Below, in pieces: positions 12,001-25,097 of a stretch of 64,000 bases of DNA. The stretch is from Pempheris klunzingeri (taxonomy: Eukaryota > Chordata > Actinopteri > Acropomatiformes > Pempheridae), in assembly GCF_042242105.1 (NCBI RefSeq), contig NC_092028.1, forward strand, positions 16,148,768 through 16,212,767. Reading direction: 5' to 3'. Under the pieces are notes generated by a model, which worked only from the letters and a program-made list of their open reading frames with translations, ran no database searches and was not told the origin of the DNA. The stretch's first letter is position 1. Every line of letters begins with the position of its first letter. A program made the translations under genes and the position numbers.

Positions 12001-15000
12001 TGAGCAAACAGCCGAAAGATAAGCCAATGAGTAGCTGCAGTCGTGAAAAAGTAATATACAAAGCAAGACAAAGTATATACCGTGTAACGCCGATTCCCTC
12101 TGAGATTTGTCAGTTTTATTGTGTGTATGCCTGAGATAGCTCTGTTATGCAGCTCTAGTGTAGCTGGCAGGAGGCCAGAGCTGAATATTTTTCTCCTGAG
12201 TCTCTCTCATATCAACGTGTTACATAAGAGGAGATGCAATGTGTTCATAGCACAAGATAGCAGCTCCTTGCAAATCCTGACAACAGAGTCACAGTGATTC
12301 ACCCTTATGAGCCACATGCTAAACCAGGATTCTCTTACAGCAAAATGGAAAAGCTCTACATGGGGAGCCTGAGTTTGTAGCCTGTTGCTAACATGCTGAG
12401 GTAATAAAATGTGATTAGATAAGATTAGAGTAGCGAGCTGCTGAGTGAACGAACAGTAAAAGCAGAGGGTGACTCTGAGAAGTCGGGTGCTTCTTACGTG
12501 TCTCTTCTCCGTGTCTGTGCCCAGTTGACCCTGCAGACAGGACACCAGCCTCTTGTACGTGTTGTGCGACACCAAGCGCACAAACTCCATCCGTCTCTCG
12601 ATCTGCGTGCGTGCGCACAAAGACACAAAAAGTTAGAAAGCGGCATCAAAATCAGGACAAGCGAAACAGCTACTGTGAGGAGAGCAGGACGAAGGAATCT
12701 TGTCTCCCTGCGTAATGACAGTTTCATCTTCTCAGCGCACATTTTCCTGTTCAACAGCCCAGATTGAGAGCTACGAATCACAACACAGGAGCAGCACTAG
12801 CGCACACCCATTTCTAAACTTTCCATCCTGCTCTTGTTCTTGAAAGTTGATGGAGGACGTCGATGCTGTTGGTCTCGCTCGGCGTGCAGCGTTACAGCAG
12901 GAATCAGCACTGACAGCCGGTTGGAAGGACTTAAGGCAGATAAGAAACACCGAATGATGGATTGTGGTCGTCAGGGAACAGAGAAAGCACCATGTAGAGA
13001 TATTGTCAAGGACGGATGAATCATTCTGACTGCAGGCCTGAGGTGATTTACTGGTTATGCTTCATAACCAGTTATTTATTGAAGTGTCACACGGTGTATC
13101 TGGAAATATGAATACTCATCCAAAAGCATTTGCTCGCTTTTCCTGAAATTTAAACTCTGTGTAACAGCTTCCTCACTGAAATAAATAAATACATGTAAAT
13201 ACTTACATAAATGTAAATACTGCACATAAAAATAATACAAACAAGGGATTGCTGTGACCATATAAATGTGGCTGAAACCTAAATTTTATTTATTTATTTT
13301 TGATTTAATTAGAATTTTATAATGTAGTGTCATTGACACAGATACCCAATCTGCTTAATAATGTTACTATTGAGGCCAATTTAGATACAGCTGATCAGTG
13401 CATCCTTACATGAAACATTGGTGATATAGTTAATCCTTCACAGTTACTATTAATTAATAGTAAAATTAATTGAAAGTTGTATTATCATCACACGATAATG
13501 CAGCTAAAAATTTGATGTTGCATTAATGAACAATCCAATAGGAACGGGCAAATTGTCCACTATCGCTGTATGTGTTATATTAGATTGCAATGTCAATACA
13601 TGATGTCGTGTAATTTATGGAAAATCATTTGAGAAGCTGTTTATAGAAAGAGGAACCACATGAGTCTGCTTTGGACAATCCAACAATACAAAAACAAGCT
13701 GCTTCACCACAGCTGAGATATCAAACGTTTGGGAAAAAGAAATCCAACACTGTCGTAAACAAGTCTTGTTAACTGAGTTGCCCACAATGGCCCAATAAAA
13801 AAAGGGGTATAACTGCTAAAAAACACTATATCTAAGAGCTCAAAAATAAATTCCAAAGTGCAAAATACACTAATTTGTTTTACAAAACATAAAATAAATT
13901 CCAAAAACAGATGATGCATGAATGGCAGTTAAGTCGGTGGTGTAAGTGAGTGACTAATCGGGAAACACAATGTATCAGTGTTAGTGGGGAAAAAGCAAGA
14001 AAAACACATGGAGAGAGTCTCTCTGAGAGGAGTGACTGGGAGCCCTGGGCCCAGGGCCTCCTCTCTCCAGTTACCAATTACACAAACCTGCAAGAAAACC
14101 AGGCACAAGACTTTTCCACAGAGAACATTTTGGCTTGTCGCAGTAGGGAAAGCACAGGTGTAAATAATCAAATGAATGATGGCTGAATTCCATTTAGCTG
14201 CTATAGTTCTGTGCATGCTGGCTCACTGTCATGGCTTGCTGTTACAGAGCCATCGTTAATGTAACACCGGTGCTTTTCCTACGAGGCCGAGTCAAAATGT
14301 CTGCTGTGAAAAACTATCAGTCCTAAGGGCAGTCACAGAATCCAACTCTTTGATCTCCTATTGTCCCTGAATGCACCACCTGCTCTTAATTTAATGACCA
14401 TGTGACATTAGTTGATTTCTCTGTTACTGAAAAGGACTGAAGCCAGTGGCTGAAAGGAAGGTGGGGTTAAAGCACCTAATGTCTATGGTATGCTTTGGAA
14501 AATGGTCAGCAAAAACAGTAAATGTATAGTTGAGCTGCTAACGTATGAAAAACACACACACCAGCATGGTCATTAAAACCAAGCTGTAGTTAATTAAATT
14601 TACTGTTGTGTACTTAAATTAAGTTCACAATTTTAAACTGAAGCTAAAACTGTAACTGTAGCGTTAGAGACATGCTGATTCTGCAGCCAACTAGCTGTCT
14701 GTCATTTAAGTATTCACTTCCTCTTCCTGCCGTGTCACTACATCTGCCAGGTCCCCATGTTGCTCTCACTCCTCTTCCTTGACTTTTCAGCCTCACTAAT
14801 TTGCCGTTCTCTGTACAGCATGTCGGGCTCTCCGTCACTCACAAGCGCTCTTCCTCCCCCTTCTTCCCTTCACTCTCTCCTCCCTCTTTCCTGCAGCTGT
14901 TGCTCCGTGCCAGACCACAGCTGGACTTGGCTTTCTCATCTGGATCCAATTGATTTGTTCACCATTCAGCTGATTAATGCATGGAAGTCTAGCTCTATCT

Positions 15001-18000
15001 GGCGGCTCCATTGGATCCAGACCTCCAAAAGCTTGTCGCCAAGAAGGAAAGAAAGGGCCCTGAGTGACTGCAGTGTGGGCGGTTAGTCTGGATACACTCA
15101 GCGATTGCATTGTCTCTGCCGATGGAAAAGTGTTTCCGTAAGTGTACACCAAAAGGCCCTCAGGACACACACCGAAAATACAAAATATCATGTCTCTGAT
15201 ATCGAATTGCAGTTTGTTTTGTGTAATATGTCTCAAAGTTTACCCATATTTCTATAAGTAACCTCCTCATATATGACACTAAGAACCTCCTTTTAACATA
15301 AGAACTCATTAAAAAAGAAGTCTGGTGATCTTAACCTTCAATTAGCCAGTCTCACATCTCGTGCAGCAAGCTTTACTGTGCTCACAAGAAGAGACCCGTC
15401 CTCAGGGAGAGACTCAATTCTGGAAACACACAGTGAAACACCCTGAAAAACTGAAGTCATGGAGTTGAAGACAAAAAAAAAAAAAAAAAGCAGGAAAGCC
15501 CCCTGCTCACAGGCACAGACAAGCACACACACTTTGACGATTAACAGGACAGAGACATTCCCTTCCGCCTGCCTCTCCAGCTGTAAAGCTGTCCAAAGGT
15601 TTACCGGCCTGTTACTGCCATCTTTTTTTTTTCCAGAAAGCAATGAACAGAGCGAGCTGACGACCTCTGACCTGCCACAGCAGAAAATGTGAAGCGTTTA
15701 GTGAGTCACAGAGGAACCGGGCGGGTGGACACAGTTTTTGTTTTCTGGCTTGGGGCTGGTGAACTGATGGGCTGGCTGACCTTGTTGGCAGGATGGCGAA
15801 CTGTCTGCTTAGATGATGACAAAGCGGAAGCAGGATTCATATGAAACAACAGCCTTGTTTATTTAAAAAGTGTAGCTTGACACGCTTATTCTCCTTCTTG
15901 TCTAGAGAGAGAAAATTGACACCACTCTAATGTTTCTGACCATTTCCAACCATTCTCATGCATTCTAAGTGTAGTTTAGCACAAAGACTGTGCGCCAAGT
16001 CAACTTTACATAGTGGCCAAACCGTGTAATTACAACAATGGCGTGCATCACGTGATGCCATTGGGCCCAACATTTTTTTCCCACAGACTCACAATGTGAA
16101 AGAGTCTGGAAATCAGCAGATGAATATATTTGTCACTACTCCTGCAAAATGACTCATTTCACCATCAGAATTTGATCCATTCTGACAGATAACATTTCGA
16201 AAGTCTGGAAAAGCCTCACGATTAAATAATTTTATTCCCATTCATTATAGCAAAGGGCTAGCCAGCTTGGCCATGGGCCCAACAATGCCCAAAGATCCGG
16301 GTACTTTTATGCCCCGGAAATCAAACTTTTTTTGAGCTAAGCTAACCATTTGGCTGTTACTAAATATTCAGCATGCAGACATGAGAGTGGCTGCTTATTT
16401 TACGTTCAGCAAGCCAGCAAGTGGTTTTCACCGATAAAGAAACTAAGGCCGTCCGTTTGGCTCACTACCTGGTTATCTGACAGATACCTGCAGCATCAGA
16501 TATGAGTAACACACCATTATGTATTGTAAGTTGTATTCAAATGCTGCTATATGGGACCAGTTTCTGCCTGACTCACTCTCTCCTGTGTGAGGCCAGGCGG
16601 GTCTGAGAGCCTCCTCAACTCTCCCGCAGAGGCAGGACTTGTCCAAACAAGATAAATGCCTTAGCCAATGCAACGGGCTATGGAAAAGTGGAAAAGAAAA
16701 GACTACAACGACATCATGGAAATCACAGTGTCAAATTACTAGTTCAGAGAGGGGAGTGTGAGGAGGGGGGGGAAGGAAAAACTATTCTTTCTCTACTCGT
16801 GTTTGGAAAATGGGAGGAACTTTCCCAGCTAATGTGATCAAATTAAAGGCCAATACTGATTCACCGGTCTACGAATCAGTTAACTGTGAGCTGCACGTAT
16901 TTACAGAGATGACTGTAATCAGCCTGCATATCTGAGAGCTGGCTGAGTCCTGATTGATTGCACTAAACCGCAGATACTGACGGGCTACTTGGAGCTCAAG
17001 TTGTTGTTAAGCTAAAAGACATCCAAGCCACTTCCACTATGCTGACCGCCTGACAATCACATTCCTCACTGAGAGCTGGAGCTAAAGGAATGTCTATCGC
17101 AGCACAAAGCTCCCGTCGTTCAGGACGAGGACCAAAGACGAGGGAAAGCATTCTCTGAAAGGGCTGGGTCGGTTTGGGATCTGTGCTTTTGGGGATAATA
17201 ATGACTAAATTGAATTATTACCACTGTTAAAGCAAAAAAAAAAAAAAAACAAGCCTGCACTGCTTGATTATGTTACTGTGTGTGCGAACCACATCGGGGT
17301 TCATAGTTCACTGCTGCATGCCATAAACCTTTGACTTCCACGATTGAACGAGAGGCTTTCCACTTCACCTTTATTTTTCTTTCCACAAAAGCTTCTTTCT
17401 CCTGCAAACATGCGCCGTCTTTTTCAGCCTCTTGTATTTCTTCACCCTCTTTTTTCTAGCAGTGATCTCACAGCTTCACTACCCAGAGTGCTCCCATCCC
17501 CCAACATACACAACCACACATACGATCACAGCCTACATCCAGTATGATTTCAAGATAACAGAACATTGCCAGGGTTTGACTTGAGTGGAAAACCATCAGG
17601 CACTTCTGCTACGGTGCCAAACACCCGAGCTGGCGAGGTATTACTGAATGAAAGACTCTCCAGTAATGTTTTAATGCCAGCAGTTGTACTCCAAGACTGC
17701 GGACAGACTTGGCATCTACAAGCTGCAAAGGCACGATGGCATTAACAGAGACTTTAAGGAGAAGTTTTAAGTCCTCTGATAACTTCCGAATTTCACTTGT
17801 GTAGAAGTTTTTTTTATTCTGAGTTATGGTTTAGAATAAAGTGGGTTAGACAATGAACAGGATATGGGTGGTAATAAACCACAGTTACATTAACCTTGTA
17901 ACTGCAAAGGGTGCAACAACACAGCTGCTTGTGGTTCAGTCTCATATATAATATGCTGAAAGTAATTTGCTTTGACAAAAAACACATTACAGAGTGACAA

Positions 18001-21000
18001 AAACTACGCATAATGTACTTATTTCTCTTTAGGCATAAAAAGTGTTTTCTATTTACACCTTTCTTGGCATTTGTATAATAATGTTTCTTATAAATTTTGA
18101 ATTTCAAATACAATAATTAACATAAATAAGATAAACTTGTTATTGAACAAAGAGTTTACTTAATCCCGTCAACACTGTGACAATTGGCACAGTTTGAAGC
18201 TGCCTCACTCTGGTGTACACAAACGGCGATAGAAGAACATGATACTCACCTGTAAGAGGTCATCACTCAGCACCTCAGTTTTCTCAGCCCTGTTAAGGGA
18301 GACACAAACACGAAGCCAAAGGTCAAATACTGACAAGTAGAGAAATAAAATGGAATGCAATCTCGGGGCATACGTTCAGGGACACACCTTAAGCAGCTTA
18401 TTTGAAATAAATGCCTAAAGATATGGACAGTTTGGACACGTCTCACTCGTCTGTACTGGTGCAAAGCGCGACGCAGTGTCATACTGTTGCATTTCAAGTT
18501 AACAAGACCTAGCTTGCTGCACTGGTGAGCCCACAGCAAACAGGACCATCAAACTAAAGCTGAACCGTCTATCCAGCTCAACCTGTCTGCAGTTTGTGCC
18601 TGCAGCAAAGCTACACAGTGCAGAAATCGCTCGAATCCACAAAAGCACGAGCACATCACTCACGCCTGTGGCTGTTTTCCATGATGGACCTGTCGGATTC
18701 CTCCACTCTCTCCGAACACACACTTCCTGTTGTGTCATCCCCACCTTGTTTGTTATGGCAACAGGGGGAGGTGTGTGTGTGTTGTGACCAGAACATGCAT
18801 TTTACCAGCAGAGTGAGAACATTGTTTGGGAAATGACGACATTTTGGCCGCTCCTCACAACTTCAAAGGGCCGTTTGAGGGTTTTAAGACTTGGTTTTAA
18901 GGTTAAGGGTAAGGTTAAGGTTAAGGTAAGGGGCTGGGAAATGAAGTACAAATCACCTCCCTGATATCTGTAATTAGACACACTTCTTTACATGCAACCT
19001 GAAACTCTCATAGCAGATTTCAGCTCATGTCAGAGACTAATCACTGCTCTCTACTTCTTGCTTTGAATCTTGCTGAGCTGGTGAAACCAGCAAGCGAGCT
19101 CATCACTCCCCCTCGTCAATATCTCACAAATACACCAGTATTACCGTATCACATCGACACACACATCCCCACAGACCTCTTCCTTCCCTCTGCCAGAGCA
19201 GGCCCACGCTATAGGTTTAAATCTCGCAGGGATCAATTAACCCTCTCCCACACACGAGCTATTACCTAATACCGTTGTAAGTTACACCCTACAGATACAG
19301 GCTTACCTCACTGACGCCTGAAATATGAGCAGATTTTTTTTCCCAATTTCAACTGGTCAAAGGTGGCAAACCAATGATGAGCCACGAGTTTCTTGTCTTT
19401 TCATGATTCTACGCATTACTTTTTGTTACATGTGCCCCCACCTAGTGCAAAAGTGTTGTAAACTGTAAACTATTTATCAATCAGCAAATATTTTGATAAT
19501 TAATTAACTGGTTAAGCACTTTTTGAGGCAAAAATGTACTGATTTAAGTCGTTTTCTTGGTCTTTTATGATAATAACTAGAATATCTTTGGGCTTTTGTT
19601 CTGCTGGTCAGACAAAACGTGACAATTCTGAGATGTCAGCTTCACAAGATTCATAATCTTGCTCATTTCTTCGCTGATTTTCTGAGCCAGATTAAAATAA
19701 AAGCTCTGCCAATTTTATTAATGCATAGTTTGACTGTTTGTGTTTAGATAACATTTCAATTTTGTGAGCTTTGGCATCTTTTTGTTTTGAAGGGAATTTT
19801 GCAAGACCCAGCCTTGTTCAGGACATACTGTGACTTTTCCATCTTGATTTAACATGTTTTTGCTAATTTCTTTAACATACAGAGCAACACGCCCCGAGCA
19901 ACAGAGGGATTTATCCAGGCAACGAGGAAACTCCCAGTTGATGCATCGAACAGAGGACATAAGATGGGTTTGACCAAATCACTTTCATATATTACTAATG
20001 CAGACAGATATGGCAAATAAGCCAATTATGTATATGACAAAGTCACAGCTTGTTTCTTTAACAGCTCGACAATGATTGTGATGGGGTGAGGTACGATCTG
20101 CAGCCAGAATACCTCCACACACATGATCGCATTACACATTAGGCTTCGCTGCCTGCCCTCTGAAAGAAAGAGCTACATGAGCAATCTTTAGATTCCTATC
20201 AATATTGAATTAGCATTGATTTGACTGGAGTACAGCTCTGGCTCTGGGCGGCAGCAGCTATTGTTCCAAGAATAGACTCCCACAATGCTGGAGCCTGCAA
20301 GAAAACCTGGAGAAAAACGGAGCAGAAAGGCAGAAAGAGCAGAACAGTAACTGTGTGTTATTTGAATGGACTTTTGATTGCCAGCGAGAAAATGACAATT
20401 AACCGCCTGTGTTTTCATCCCAAATCAAAGTTTTGTTAAAAGAGTTTGAGGCAGAGAGGTATGCAAAGATTCATAAACACAGTTACCCCGCATGCGTTTA
20501 CCACAACACAACTACATGCAAATCAAGCTGTACATCCTCCTTCTGAAATCGCATGCAAATGACACCGGCTTCCTCTTTTATAAAAAAACACCCCCCCTGA
20601 GCTGCGTGACGTCCCCCGGCCCTCCACTCTGTCTGTCCCCGTCAACAACCACAGAAACATGCTTACTCCACAAAAACGCTCCAGGCCTGGCTCTTCCTGA
20701 GCCAAACAGAGAACCACATCATCACAAACGGTCAATTCACTGGTTTGTGAAACAGATAAAAAAAAAAAAAAGTCATCTTAGTGCTACAGTAGCGATCAGC
20801 TTCAAGTCCATCTTCATCAGCATTTAATTTGGCATCAACAATTAAAGTAGACCCCTCTAAACCCAGTTAAAGCAAAAATTAAACTGGACCAACACTTTTT
20901 TGATAATGTAATTTTATACTTTGTGTGTGTGTCATTAAACTGATGTAAAGCTGAAAAGATCAGTCGATTAATTGTTCAGTAAACAAACAATCTGCAACTA

Positions 21001-22604
21001 TTGCGATAATCCATTACTATTTTTCCAGTCATTTATTGAGCAAAAATAGCAACAATGCTACCATGTCTCATTACAAGACCTCTCTTTATGCATACACAGA
21101 TATGTGTTTGCTTGTGTCGATCACTGCCCGCATAGTTTCACCTTAGCCATCTTTTAAACACAGTACTGCTAATATCAACCACTCATCATATCTCCCACTT
21201 TGTTTTCATCATGCAGTGGTACAAATAGCACCAAAGGGATTTCCTGCCATGTTACACTCTGTCAAGCTGTAATCCACAGTGGGCGTGTGCTCGCAAACAC
21301 TTCTTCCTCTTAATGAGCGAGCTGTCATTCTGCTCCGTTGAGGTTTACTGCTCTTACACAACGTATGGAGGAATGTATGTGAGGAATCTGAGGCCAGTGG
21401 CTGCAGGCTGTCTGTTGGAAAGTCATTTTGAGGACACAATAAGGAGACATCGTCTGGAGACGACATTAATGCAGTAATAACTGGAGACGCAGTGCCAGTG
21501 GTGGCTGCTGATGGAGAACAGGGCTGGAAACCCCCAAGGGGGCCAAGATGAAGGGAGAGGAGATGGTATAGATATAGTGTGTGTATGTACTAACTGCCAG
21601 TCTCTTCACATACCAGGAAATGCATGTTTGTGTGCACATCCTAACCTACAACTGCAGAAATAACAGTAACTCTAAACTATGATCTTATACAGTGAAAACC
21701 TCTCAGTCCATCAGTTACTGCTGGAGCTAACGAGGCCTGTGTGAGCCCAGAATCACTGCCCTCAGGTACGCTGAGCGTTACAGGGATGAATTAATCTAAC
21801 TAGAGCTCAAACAGTTAGTCAATTAATCAATTAGTCGACTGACAAACAAACCTGAAACTATTTTCATGATCAAGTAATCGTTTTTAGTTAATCCATCGAG
21901 AAAAATGTCAAATATTTGCTGCTTCTGTAGCAGCTAAATTGTGAGAATTTAATGGTTTATATGAATTTTAAAATGAAAATCTGTGGTGTGTTGGTCAGAA
22001 AAGACAAAACTCTCAGTCCCCATTCAGATAGTAGGAGGATACTGATGTGATTTTTCATGAAGAATGCTTAATATTTAATTATACTTAATATTCTCTGGTG
22101 GTGTAGCAGTTCAATTGTGAGAATTTGCTGCTTTTCTCAGTTTTAAATTACTTTCAAAAGGAAAATCTTTAGACTTTATACCCTTTGTTTGGGTCAGATG
22201 AGACTTTAAAAAGATACCAGAATATTTCTACTATTTTATACAAAGGAAACCTGATATGTTATTGAACATCAACGTTTCCAAACTCCATGTACATGTGACA
22301 AATACACAGGTTTAGTTTCTTTTTGAAATTACTCAACAGCTTTACTTCCCCTCAAACTAGATTAAGTATCCAGGTATTTGTCACGCAGAGACGTGGCCCA
22401 GCCCTTCGGACACACACACACACACTCACACAGGAGACAGCTGACAACAGCAGCAACACTGAATTTAGACAAATCACGAAAAGCGACCTGCTGGAGCGTA
22501 AATGTGTGACATCCACTTGCAACAGTGGTTGTTATTATAATAAACACTCACCTCCCAACAGTCTGGTTGGCGAGTTGCCTCATGCGATTGAACTGTTTCT
22601 TCAT
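3057..22604 (-). CDS. arhgap17: Rho GTPase-activating protein 17 (RICH1/nadrin), complete coding region, 20 exons
   Basis: Coding exons from the start: 22552-22604 (ATG 22602-22604), 18250-18289, 12498-12602, 11876-11952, 11465-11576, 11145-11221, 10796-10898, 10376-10444, 10120-10201, 9606-9733, 8942-9053, 8777-8858, 8544-8624, 7982-8095, 7786-7877, 7241-7388, 6149-6442, 5407-5528, 4933-5328, 3057-3208. They sum to 2439 nt (812 aa; the human protein is about 800-880), with matching phases. Residues 1 to about 245 form a BAR domain (start MKKQFNRMRQLANQTVG); about 250-440 form the RhoGAP domain, with the arginine finger in GLFRIAAG near residue 286 and the conserved segment LGPNLLWA. The rest is a proline-rich SH3-binding tail (PRPRPRPSMPPPPQP) ending ESTAL, a class I PDZ ligand. 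The family stimulates GTP hydrolysis by Cdc42 and Rac1 at tight junctions and in vesicle traffic. The first two introns are the largest (4.3 and 5.6 kb). Confidence 0.95.
7051..7240 (-). other. arhgap17: Open extension of arhgap17 exon 16: possible alternative C-terminus
   Basis: The chosen donor at 7240-7239 (GACAG then GTACCT) joins in phase to the exon starting at 6442. If that donor is not used, the frame stays open for 62 more codons to a TAG at 7051-7053, ending SPDFKAVP. The product would keep BAR and RhoGAP but lose the proline-rich tail and PDZ ligand. The residues look protein-like (S/P/T/L-rich with few odd codons), but the region is GC-rich, so an open frame by chance is possible. 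Confidence 0.3.
12603..18249 (-). other. arhgap17 intron 2 (5.6 kb)
   Basis: No exon with good splice sites is seen. The stretch is mostly AT-rich, with short A-runs near 15472, 15625 (T-run on plus) and 17235. Short open frames occur on both strands but lack recognisable protein content. Given its size and position near the 5' end of the gene, enhancers are possible but none can be named. Confidence 0.6.
19460..19705. repeat. Decayed dispersed teleost repeat, copy A
   Basis: The segment carries a block seen again below: a GATAATTAATTAACTGG-type start, GGCAAAAATG, then GAATATCTTTGGGC and GGTCAGACAAAACG. I recognise this as the widespread fish interspersed element with ATTAATCGATTA-like ends (non-autonomous, no protein). 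The family name is from memory and not assigned. Confidence 0.5.
20935..21060. repeat. Decayed dispersed teleost repeat, copy B (fragment)
   Basis: It contains AGTCGATTAATTG, CTGCAACTATT.CGATAATCCATTA and GAGCAAAAATAGC, matching the 5' part of copies A and C in order and spacing. Only this part is kept. Confidence 0.5.
21805..22025. repeat. Decayed dispersed teleost repeat, copy C
   Basis: The segment has TCAATTAATCAATTAGTCGACTG, then TTAATCCATCGAG, then ATTTGCTGCTTCTGTAGC and GTTGGTCAGAAAAGACAAAAC, the same order of blocks as copy A. It is the longest copy in the intron. Confidence 0.5.
22090..22225. repeat. Decayed dispersed teleost repeat, copy D (3' fragment)
   Basis: It carries GTAGCAGTTCAATTGTGAG, AATTTGCTGCTTTTCTCAG and GGGTCAGATGAGAC, matching the middle and 3' parts of copy C only about 70 bases away. 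It may be a partial duplicate of copy C. Confidence 0.45.
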
Positions 22605-22880
22605 GTTTTCTCCTCCTCTGCGTCTCCTGCAAGTCTGTGAAAGTTTGCCTTCAGAGCGCAGTCGTTCATCCACCGTGGGTCCAAAAAGTGGCGCTACGTC
22701 GCAGCCATTGTGGCACAAAAGGCTGCGCTCCGACCGCTTTACGCACTACAGCTCACTGGTTTTCCTGCTTAAACTCGGTGACATTGGTCGTCGCTGTCCA
22801 AACGCGGAGGGATCAGCTGAAACAGCCCCTGACGCGCTCCTGAGGCTCCATTGCCACGACTTCCTAATGGGCTGACCGTT
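22605..22880 (-). promoter_or_regulatory. GC-rich 5' region and probable promoter of arhgap17
   Basis: Directly upstream of the arhgap17 ATG on the minus strand, the sequence is richer in G+C and CpG than the surrounding AT-rich DNA (for example GCGCTCCGACCGC). This fits a CpG-type promoter and 5' UTR. No TATA box or defined start site can be chosen from sequence alone. Confidence 0.4.
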
Positions 22881-25097
22881 GAGTGCAACCAGTGTGGTAG
22901 GAAGGAGGAAGTGCCTTTACTTCCCTGCTGAATGCTGCCTGGCTCAGTGGTGACATGTGATACCTTAGCAAGAAAAAAAAAAAAAAAGCATTGACTCAGC
23001 TTTTGTCTGTCATGGTCATGGCAAAGTCACATACGTTTTGCAGAAACTAGTATAAAAAAAAAATCATGTTAAAGTGTTAAATTGGGCTGATTGTTAGAAA
23101 TAAATTACTGACCCTAATTGAATTGAAGAAACATGACAAAAAAAAAACTAACCACACTTTACCAAATAAGAAAAAAGCAGCAACATTAAAGATCAATCAG
23201 CAGCTTGAGCAGAGAGCCTTTTAGTTGCATTTTGTCCACTGATCCTGCGTCAGTCTTGGTTATTTCACAGTTGCCTTCAGGTAATCTGCTCTCCGGACTG
23301 ATTGGAAATCAGTCATCAAACCCTGAAACACCACTCAGGTGTGTTTACAGAGATCTGCTTCCACCTTGTGGCTGCTGTGCTGTCATGACATGAAGCACCC
23401 TCTGAAAATCACTCTTATTCCAACAGAATTACACTATAAAGCATTTTATCATCAGAATAAAACGCACAAAATACGACCGGTGTTCGTGCATTAAAGCAGT
23501 CCACTCTGTGTTATAGAGCTCATATTCAGGCTCATGGCAGCGAGAAATAGTCCACCAAGCCTTTTCCAGGCAGATGGCACTCCTCTGTCTTATCTGCCTT
23601 TGCAGCCTATATTACGAGGGTCAATAATGTACAGATCATAAAGGCGTTCCTATCTGAGCAGCAGTCATGTCACAGGACCTATGAACCCTGTTTGTCATTG
23701 GACTGATGGTGTCTAAATGATCCCAATAAATGGAGGAAAACATTTGCTGTTTGTTGAACTCCTCAAACTGTGCTCAAGGTATTTTAACCCTGGTTTGTTA
23801 ATGTTAAAGAACAACTAGTGGCTCAGTGTCACATTTACACAGCACATCGTGTCCAGCGGGGACTCAGAGCCACACAAAGCAGCTTTGAGAGAGAAGCTTC
23901 TCTCTTCTGTAGTGGTAAAAGTACACTTAATTAGTCCTTGTCTTCCTTTTCTGTCACATTGTCAAACTCTTGAATGTGAGCTTTACAAAAACTAGTGCCA
24001 GCTTCATGTTTAAATTGCCCTCAGGCTGACAGAAAAACAAGAACAGGCCTTTAAAATACTAGAAGAGTCGATTTATCCCACGTTCAAATGCGATTTATCT
24101 TTAAAACATACACCAGTTTGTATTCTCACAAGCCCCTGTAGGTTTTAATAGGTAATGTATATAAACCAGAGCCTGCTGTGCATCTTAACAACCTGATATT
24201 TCAATGTGATGAAGGATCTTCAGTGATCACGTGGATTTTGCTGTTCAGTATCTCCACCTACTGGTGGACATCCACACACCACATAGCAAAACTATCCATG
24301 TGGGAGTTCTTTTTGTATAATCATAAATCCTATGAATATTTAAAACATCTTCTAAGAACAGCAAAGGATTTATTACAGTCTAATTTTTTGTTTCTAGTAG
24401 ATCTACAGAGTAAAGATGTCGGGTTGGTTGTGTCTGCTGTGTGTGTTCTGCAGTTATTGTATTTTTTTTTCATTTAATGTGTGATCATCTTGTTGGAAAT
24501 GATTAATTAGCAAGTGGAAAATGCTGTATTATGAAATTATACTACAAGTCACTGACTTTGCTCTCAGGTAAACTCAGGTTTAACAACTGATCAATTGATC
24601 AACTGATACATTTTTAGGATTTAAGAAGCATGAGTTTAATGGTACTGAAGTCCCACTGCCTCTGCATCAACTAGTCTCTGCATTTGCTGCCGTAATTGTC
24701 TGATTGTCCTGCTTTGACCCTGCTGTGGTAAATCAGCACCTGAAAGCATGTTTGTGTAACATCAGTAAATTATTAAGTTCCAATCATTGACAAAAACTAG
24801 CTGATTTTTAAACAGTGCACTTTATGCCTGAGTTCACAAACTTGTCTGCAAATGCATGAAATATTTACCTTTGCAGGCAGACTCTTACAATGAGAGGGCA
24901 GGTGATGAACAAACTATCCTGGATTAATAAGAAAAAGGGTCAGTGAGTCCACAACAGGTCAGTGGAGCAGATCTACCACACTCTAACCTCACACACCAAA
25001 GTCCATGTGATTAGCAGGCATATTTGTATGCACACTTCGGGGCTGCACGCTCAGTGTTACATCTTCGACTCTCGCAGTCGGACCTCACTGAAGCCTC
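22881..25097. other. Intergenic region between arhgap17 and aqp8
   Basis: About 2.2 kb of AT-rich DNA between the divergent 5' ends of arhgap17 and aqp8. In human, LCMT1 occupies this interval; no exon resembling that methyltransferase is seen here. Only short low-content open frames are present. Confidence 0.6.

Larger units (their letters stand above)
18290..22551 (-). other. arhgap17 intron 1 (4.3 kb) with repeat relics
   Basis: This intron separates the 5' exon (MKKQFN...) from the second coding exon. It contains several decayed copies of one dispersed repeat (listed separately), a GGTTAAG-type short tandem array near 18900-18935, and a (CA)n tract near 22410-22425. No coding exon is seen. 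Confidence 0.6.
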
